From Roseibium sp. (GTDB lineage: Bacteria > Pseudomonadota > Alphaproteobacteria > Rhizobiales > Stappiaceae): a stretch of 64,000 nucleotides of DNA. Below the pieces are notes generated by a model that worked only from the letters and a program-made list of their open reading frames with translations, made no database searches and was not told where the DNA came from. The stretch is from positions 62,001 through 126,000 of the forward strand of contig JAEPNV010000005.1 in the NCBI GenBank assembly GCA_017643215.1. The letters are read 5' to 3'. Numbering within the stretch: the stretch's first letter is position 1; the number at the start of each line of letters is the position of its first letter. Positions 59,786 to 64,000 of this stretch are shown in pieces. Position numbers and translations under genes: made by a program.

Positions 59786-60751
59786 TTACTGGCCGAGGCC
59801 CGCCGCCGAAATGGCCGCGCCGAAAGCCCGGCCGCGGTTTTCAAGGTAGTCGGCAAAGTCCGATCCACCGGCCCATACCACACCGTAGTTGAGCTTTTCC
59901 ATTTGGTCGCGGAACGCTTGGCTTGCCACGATGCCGTCGAGCGCCTCCGCCAATGTGGCGACAACCTCATCCGGCATGCCGGCCGGGCCACCCACGCCGC
60001 GCCAGCCGGCGATGGCGAAATCAATGCCGAGCGCCTCGGTGATCGGCGGCACGTCGGGATGTTTCGGATTGGGTTCGCTGCCCAGGGTCGCGAGCGCGCG
60101 GATCTCGCCGGCCTCCATCAACGCCTGGGCTTCGGGAAACTGGACGACGGCAACGTCAATGGCGCCCGATGCCAGGAGCTGGAGGGCCGGCGCGCCGCCT
60201 TCCGTGGGCACCCAGTTGCTCTGGCTCCCGTCAAGGCCCAGGCCCTGCACCATCGACACCCATGACAGATGATTGACGCCGCCGAAATTGGCCCCGCTCG
60301 CCTGGGTCGCCTGTGGATCGGCCTTCACCGCCGCGGCAAGATCGCCGATCGTCCTGTGGTCCGAATCGGCCTTGACGAAGATCGCCGACGGGTCGGCATT
60401 GTAAAGGCCGACCAGCGAATAGTCGGTATAGGCCAGTTCGGCGGAACCGACGGCACCGTACATGGACAGTTCCGTGGTGATGATGCCGATGGTGTAACCG
60501 TCCGGATCGGCGTCCCGGATCGCCGTATGGCCGACGATACCGCCTCCGCCGGTCCGGTTGACCACGTTGAATGGCTGGCCAAGCTTATCCTCGAGCATGG
60601 TCGCGATGATGCGGCCAGTGGCGTCGGTTCCGCCGCCGGCCGACCAAGGCACGATGACGGTCACCGGACGTTCCGGATAGCCGGCAAACGCAAGATTGCC
60701 GGCGGCGAAAAGGCTGATCGCAGCCATCGTGGCCGTCACAAAACGTTTCAT
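59786..60751 (-). CDS. TctC-type (Bug) periplasmic solute-binding protein (second system)
   Basis: Receptor of 321 residues. Signal peptide MKRFVTATMAAISLFAAGNL..AFA; then YPERPVTVIVPWSAGGGTDATGR, the family's N-terminal ligand loop, and a GANFGGVNHLSW segment. ATG 60751 has GGAG seven bases upstream. It is the first gene of the minus-strand Tct operon and divergent from the DapA-like aldolase gene, with operator-like palindromes at 60823-60841 and 60986-61004. Confidence 0.9.
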   Translation of the reverse strand: MKRFVTATMAAISLFAAGNLAFAGYPERPVTVIVPWSAGGGTDATGRIIATMLEDKLGQPFNVVNRTGGGGIVGHTAIRDADPDGYTIGIITTELSMYGAVGSAELAYTDYSLVGLYNADPSAIFVKADSDHRTIGDLAAAVKADPQATQASGANFGGVNHLSWVSMVQGLGLDGSQSNWVPTEGGAPALQLLASGAIDVAVVQFPEAQALMEAGEIRALATLGSEPNPKHPDVPPITEALGIDFAIAGWRGVGGPAGMPDEVVATLAEALDGIVASQAFRDQMEKLNYGVVWAGGSDFADYLENRGRAFGAAISAAGLGQ

Positions 60752-60822
60752 AGATCTCCTCCAAACTGCCTGTTTGGCGGCCGGCGACCGCCAATTTATC
60801 GGAACCCTCACGCGATGCATGA

Positions 60823-60841
60823 AATCCCATTATTCGGGATT
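60823..60841. promoter_or_regulatory. IclR operator candidate 1 (AATCCC-N7-GGGATT)
   Basis: Perfect 6-bp inverted arms with a 7-base centre. It overlaps the likely -10 of the tctC promoter on the minus strand. Related sites at 60986, 63077 and 63180. Confidence 0.6.
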
Positions 60842-60941
60842 AACATTCCGCGGCTTCATTGGCAAGATCGATGATCCGGCGTGACCCATTCTCCCAAATT
60901 TGTCATAAAACTCTTGTTCTAACGGTCTGAACAATCGGCGA

Positions 60942-60970
60942 TTGACAGATGTTAATGCGGCGGATAACAA
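60942..60970 (+). promoter_or_regulatory. Probable promoter of the DapA-like gene
   Basis: TTGACA (60942-60947), 17-base spacer, TAACAA (60965-60970); the -35 is perfect and the -10 weak. The predicted start near 60977 puts operator candidate 2 just downstream, a repressing position. Confidence 0.45.
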
Positions 60971-60985
60971 ACGGGTGTTTCTATA

Positions 60986-61004
60986 AATTCCATAATGTGG
61001 GATT
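60986..61004. promoter_or_regulatory. IclR operator candidate 2 (AATTCC-N7-GGGATT)
   Basis: Same spacing as candidate 1 with one mismatch in the left arm. Lies between the likely transcription start and the ATG of the DapA-like gene. Confidence 0.6.
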
Positions 61005-61077
61005 GATTAGGTGGTTCCGGCACCGGGATGCCGGCGATCTTGGTCCACGGGCCGGCGGACCGAACATGGAGGGTTGG

Positions 61078-62010
61078 ATGGTAAACGAGATTGCAGCTTC
61101 GGTGCGGGAGAGCCTGACGGGCATCCTGCCGCCGATGACCATGCCGTTCGATGAGGCGGGCGGGCTGGTGACGGACGCGCTCAAGCCCCAGGTCGAGTTC
61201 TTGGTCAAGGCGGGCGTGCGCGGTGTGGTCGCGGGCGGCTCAACCGGCGAGGGTCACACCCTGTCCGATGACGAGTTCGCGGCGGCGATGCGCACCGCCC
61301 ATGATGCGCTTGACGGCCGGGGCGCGTTCGTTGCCGGCTTGATCGTCAATTCGACGCATGAGGCGATCAGCCGTGTCCGCATGCTCGATGGCCTGAAGAT
61401 CGATGCGCTCCAGGTGACGCCGGCACACTATCTGTTCAAGTCCTCAGCCGAGGCGACCATCCGCCATTTCCGCGCCATCCACGAGGCGACAGGCATCCCG
61501 ATTCTCATCTACAACGTCATTCCTTGGAACTATCTCAGCGTCGACGCGATGCTGCAGATCATGGACGAGGTCCCAGGCGTCGTCGGCATGAAGCAGAGTT
61601 CGGGCGATCTGAAGTCGGTGTCGGATCTCCTGCTGCGGGCCAAACCGGAAAACCTGGTAATCACCGGCATCGATGCGCTTTTATACTCGGCCTTCGCGAT
61701 CGGTGCCCATGGTGCGATCAGCGCGCTCACCAGCGCTCTGCCAAGCGTCACGGTGAAGCTTTTCAACGCCGCCCAAAACGGCGATCACGAGGCCGGGCGG
61801 AACATCCACTTCAAGCTGAACGCGCTTTGGAACGCCATGCCCCACGACAATCTGCCGGCCTGTGTGAAATATGTGCAGCACCGGCAAGGCCTTGACCTAT
61901 ATGGGCCCCGGGCGCCGATGGATCCGATTTCGCCCGCTCAGCGGGCGGCGATCGATTCGGTGCTCGAGCCGGTGCTGGCGCTTGCCGCCGGTGGCGCGCG
62001 CGCGGCGTGA
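61078..62010 (+). CDS. DapA/NAL-superfamily Schiff-base aldolase (not canonical DapA)
   Basis: Class I aldolase of 310 residues. GVVAGGSTGEGHTLSDDEF, the active-site Tyr in ILIYNVIPWNY, the Schiff-base Lys in GVVGMKQSSGDL and GIDALLYSAFAIGAHG are present. ATG 61078 follows GGAGG at five bases; the frame upstream to 60949 crosses the operator. Lysine biosynthesis is unlikely: its setting with a Tct importer, IclR regulator and 2-hydroxyacid oxidase points to breakdown of a hydroxy-oxo acid (pyruvate-releasing). Convergent with iclR. Exact substrate unknown. Confidence 0.87.
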   Translation: MVNEIAASVRESLTGILPPMTMPFDEAGGLVTDALKPQVEFLVKAGVRGVVAGGSTGEGHTLSDDEFAAAMRTAHDALDGRGAFVAGLIVNSTHEAISRVRMLDGLKIDALQVTPAHYLFKSSAEATIRHFRAIHEATGIPILIYNVIPWNYLSVDAMLQIMDEVPGVVGMKQSSGDLKSVSDLLLRAKPENLVITGIDALLYSAFAIGAHGAISALTSALPSVTVKLFNAAQNGDHEAGRNIHFKLNALWNAMPHDNLPACVKYVQHRQGLDLYGPRAPMDPISPAQRAAIDSVLEPVLALAAGGARAA

Positions 62011-62056
62011 CGGTCCCGGCGCACACCGTCGGCGGGCCCGGGCTCAAAGGTCCGAC

Positions 62057-62848
62057 CTAGGCCGGCGTTGCGGCGTCACCGGGAAACCCCAGCCGGGCTG
62101 ACAAGTCCTGTGCGTGCAGCTTGACGGTCTTGGAAATTTCCTCAACGGCACCGGGCATCAGTTCCCAGGCGGTCCCGCTGACGCTGATGGCCGCGAAGGC
62201 AGTGCCGGATTCGTTGAAAATGGGGGCCGCGACACAGCGGATGCCGATGTTGTGTTCCTCATTGTCGACCGAGTAGCCGCGCCCGACGATCGCTTCCATT
62301 TCGCGGTCAAAGGCGCACCGATCGACGATGGTGTTGCCGGTGAACCTGATCAACTCGGCGCTGAAGACCCGGTCGATGACCTCTTTGGGCTGATACGCCA
62401 GAACCGCCTTGCCCACACCCGTGCAATGGGCCGGTGCCTGCTCCATCAGGTTGAGCGAGGTCGACAATTCCTTGTCCGAGCCGATCTTGCGCACGACGAG
62501 CACGCCCTGGCCATCGAAGAGCGCGAGATGGACCGACATGCGCGTGATGCGATGGAGCTCCTCCATCGGGCCGACGGATATCCGGTGCAACTCCATGCTG
62601 GCGAGCACGGTGCTGCCGAGGCTGAACAGCTTGAGCCCGAGCCGGTAGCCGCCGCGTCTGCGGTCCTGCTCCAGCAGCCCGGCCGAACGCATCGACGAAA
62701 GCAATCGGTGCGCGGTGCTCTGCGGAATGTCCAGGCGGCGGGCGATCTCGCTCACCGACAGCACGTCGTCCCTGACAGAAAAACAGTCAAGGACACGCAT
62801 CACCTTGTAGAGGGACTTGATGCCGTCTTCGGTATTCGCTTTCTTCAT
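62057..62848 (-). CDS. IclR family transcriptional regulator
   Basis: Regulator of 263 residues. The winged helix runs through LSVSEIARRLDIPQSTAHRLLSSMRSAGL, and the effector domain contains LMEQAPAHCTGVGKAVLAY, GYSVDNEEHNIGIRCVAAPIF. ATG 62848 overlaps the stop of the small upstream frame as ATGA. It probably binds the four palindromes in this unit, including one in its own promoter region, and responds to a metabolite of the DapA-like/oxidase path. Confidence 0.9.
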   Translation of the reverse strand: MKKANTEDGIKSLYKVMRVLDCFSVRDDVLSVSEIARRLDIPQSTAHRLLSSMRSAGLLEQDRRRGGYRLGLKLFSLGSTVLASMELHRISVGPMEELHRITRMSVHLALFDGQGVLVVRKIGSDKELSTSLNLMEQAPAHCTGVGKAVLAYQPKEVIDRVFSAELIRFTGNTIVDRCAFDREMEAIVGRGYSVDNEEHNIGIRCVAAPIFNESGTAFAAISVSGTAWELMPGAVEEISKTVKLHAQDLSARLGFPGDAATPA

Positions 62849-63084
62849 CTCACCTCAACCGAACAATCAAGCGGCCCGACCATCGAGACGGCCTCCAAGT
62901 CGGCGCTTCCGCTAACCTTCATGGCAACGCTTTCTGCCTCATCTCGACCGCCGGGCCAATTGAAAGTCAAGGTCGGCGGCTGATCTTGCAAGGCAGCGGC
63001 CGCAACGCCTGGACCTTGCCCGCGCCCGCTGACCACCGCGATGGCGCCAAACCGGCGGCCAACCTGGCGCCGCTCCTTTATCAT
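62845..63084 (-). pseudogene. SDR-like N-terminal fragment in front of iclR
   Basis: 79 codons. RFGAIAVVSGRGQGPGVAAA is a short-chain-dehydrogenase-like dinucleotide motif, followed by LTFNWPGGRDEAESVAMKVS, like the second strand and helix of SDR proteins; then the frame ends without NNA or YxxxK. It is coupled to iclR by an ATGA overlap. A decayed SDR gene is the likeliest reading; a short functional leader cistron is possible. ATG 63084 lies within operator candidate 3. Confidence 0.4.
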
Positions 63085-63095
63085 TATTCGGGATA
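63077..63095. promoter_or_regulatory. IclR operator candidate 3
   Basis: TTTATC-ATTATTC-GGGATA: the central ATTATTCGGGAT is identical to candidate 1 (60829-60840). Lies just downstream of a near-consensus minus-strand promoter, so it fits autorepression of iclR. Confidence 0.55.
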
Positions 63096-63110
63096 AAAAG
63101 TCGAATTTTC

Positions 63111-63139
63111 TGTATATTTTGACCCAAAGCGCCTGTCAA
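63111..63139 (-). promoter_or_regulatory. Near-consensus promoter for the iclR transcript
   Basis: On the minus strand TTGACA (63134-63139), 17-base spacer and TATACA (63111-63116). The predicted start near 63104 is followed within ten bases by operator candidate 3. Confidence 0.6.
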
Positions 63140-63179
63140 ACCCGAAAAATTATCAATTATCAGCTTGGAAATCTTATTA

Positions 63180-63198
63180 TAGTCCGTATTGTGGGATA
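63180..63198. promoter_or_regulatory. IclR operator candidate 4 (TAGTCC-N7-GGGATA)
   Basis: Keeps the right arm GGGAT and the 7-base centre seen in candidates 1-3. It overlaps the predicted start of the plus-strand oxidase transcript, just after TATTAT at 63175-63180. Confidence 0.5.
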
Positions 63199-63271
63199 AG
63201 AAAGTTCCGCTTGACGCGTTTCGAACGATGGCGCGCCGGGCGCCGGTGACGGACCCCATTGGAGTGGGATC

Positions 63272-64000
63272 ATGTGGGCAGGGGTGTCGGACAGATCACG
63301 GATCATCGATCTGCTCCGTGACAGACTTGAGCGGCGAACGGGTCTGGCCGTCGAGACACGCCCGTCCGCGCTCGCCCATTTCGCAGGCGGCGAGGGCATG
63401 CCGTATAGCTGCCTTGCCGACGCGGCCGTCTCGCCGACGAGCACCGAAGAGGTGTCGGCGGCCGTCACCGCCGCCGCCGCTCTCGGCGTTCCGGTGACCT
63501 GTCATGGCGCCGGCAGTTCGCTTGAAGGACAGGTGGTGCCAGTCTACGGCGGACTGGTGATCGACACATCGAAGATGGGGCGGGTTCTGCGCGTGTCGCA
63601 GGAGGCTTTGGATTGCACCGTGCAGGCCGGTGTTCGGCGCAAGGACCTCAATGCCCGGTTACGGGACACGGGGCTCTTCTTTCCCGTCGACCCGGGCGCT
63701 GACGCCACGATCGGCGGGATGGTCTCGACCCGCGCGTCCGGCACGAACGCGATCCGCTATGGAACCATGAAGGAAAACGTGCTCGGTCTTACCGTCGTGC
63801 TGCCGGATGGCGCCGTGGTCCGCACGGGCAGCCGGGCGCGCAAATCCGCCGTTGGCTACGATTTGACGGCCCTTTTTGTGGGAGCGGAGGGAACTCTGGG
63901 CATCGTAACCGACGTTACGCTCAAGCTGTCGCCGCGGCCGTCGTTTAGCCTGTCCGGCTTCTGTCAGTTTGACCACCTCGACGAGGCCCTGGCGGTCGTT
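63272..64000 (+). CDS. GlcD/DLD-like FAD-linked oxidase, 3' end outside window
   Basis: Flavin oxidase/dehydrogenase of the FAD_binding_4 family (D-lactate or glycolate oxidase type); 243 residues visible. VTCHGAGSSLEGQVVP is the FAD pyrophosphate loop, followed by VDPGADATIGGMVSTRASGTNAIRYG and FVGAEGTLGIVTDVTLKL, all characteristic. ATG 63272 with GGAGTGGGATC before it. Divergent from iclR, with operator candidate 4 over its start site. Probably oxidises a 2-hydroxyacid linked to the aldolase product. The C-terminal FAD-oxidase domain is beyond the window. Confidence 0.9.
   Translation, partial: MWAGVSDRSRIIDLLRDRLERRTGLAVETRPSALAHFAGGEGMPYSCLADAAVSPTSTEEVSAAVTAAAALGVPVTCHGAGSSLEGQVVPVYGGLVIDTSKMGRVLRVSQEALDCTVQAGVRRKDLNARLRDTGLFFPVDPGADATIGGMVSTRASGTNAIRYGTMKENVLGLTVVLPDGAVVRTGSRARKSAVGYDLTALFVGAEGTLGIVTDVTLKLSPRPSFSLSGFCQFDHLDEALAVV

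Noticed and set aside
61078..62010. Annotation as dapA for lysine biosynthesis
   Set aside because: The fold and Schiff-base Lys match the superfamily, but the context is catabolic and the substrate loop does not identify a true DapA.

Overview
The window is GC-rich, densely packed chromosomal DNA from an alphaproteobacterium, most likely a member of the Hyphomicrobiales (Rhizobiales) or a close relative. Support comes from the direct-repeat LexA box (GAAC-N7-GAAC) in front of an imuA-imuB-dnaE2 mutagenesis operon, a RutR-type pyrimidine regulator with its TTGACC...GGTCAA boxes, several tripartite tricarboxylate (TTT/Tct) transporters, and the style of the intergenic palindromes. The genus cannot be read from the window. 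No prophage, transposase, integrase or CRISPR array was found.

Layout. 1-5.4 kb: the 5' part of a serralysin-like metalloprotease, then a flavin monooxygenase and an AcoR-like regulator whose ATPase motifs are degenerate. 5.5-13.6 kb: an AbrB-type membrane protein, an enolase-superfamily enzyme, an SDR protein without the usual Tyr, a GntR/FCD regulator, a TctC-TctB-TctA transporter and an Ldh_2-type dehydrogenase. 13.6-19.7 kb: a minus-strand CoA-thioester operon (class V aminotransferase, thioesterase, enoyl-CoA hydratase, CoA transferase), divergent from a second GntR regulator and a malonyl-CoA-synthetase-like ligase. 19.7-22.9 kb: a lower-GC, gene-poor patch with a small secreted protein, a methyltransferase fragment, a DUF3750-like protein and tRNA-Ser(UGA). 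23.4-30 kb: housekeeping genes (rlpA, a PBP5-like protein with degenerate motifs, tmk, holB, tatD, an MBL hydrolase, recX).

30.3-42.1 kb: a YCII-like/ArsR/SRPBCC group, arfB and rutR, then the reductive pyrimidine (or hydantoin) degradation set: omega-aminotransferase, N-carbamoyl amidohydrolase, dihydropyrimidinase and an ABC transporter lacking its binding protein. Two small nuclease genes with inverted palindromic repeats lie inside this set: a GIY-YIG gene bracketed by a perfect 29-bp inverted repeat, and a DUF559 gene directly after a 37-bp inverted pair. 42.1-43.1 kb is a repeat-filled gap. 43.1-49.4 kb: a VOC protein, a TPR protein, an L,D-transpeptidase, an acyl-CoA synthetase, a FemAB/GNAT-like transferase and a flippase. 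49.6-55.6 kb: the SOS mutasome. 56-57.5 kb: an orphan alpha-helical protein. 57.8-64 kb: a self-contained catabolic unit (TctA-TctB-TctC, a DapA-like aldolase, an IclR regulator, a GlcD-like FAD oxidase) with four related operator-like palindromes in its two divergent promoter regions.

Most metabolic genes fit a carboxylate/amino-acid-scavenging heterotroph: Tct importers feed enolase-, aldolase-, CoA- and dehydrogenase-type catabolism, each unit with its own regulator. The items most worth following up are the two nuclease-plus-palindrome cassettes, the four-site IclR regulon, the AcoR-like regulator without GAFTGA or a Walker B acid, and a 258-bp structured intergenic repeat present twice.
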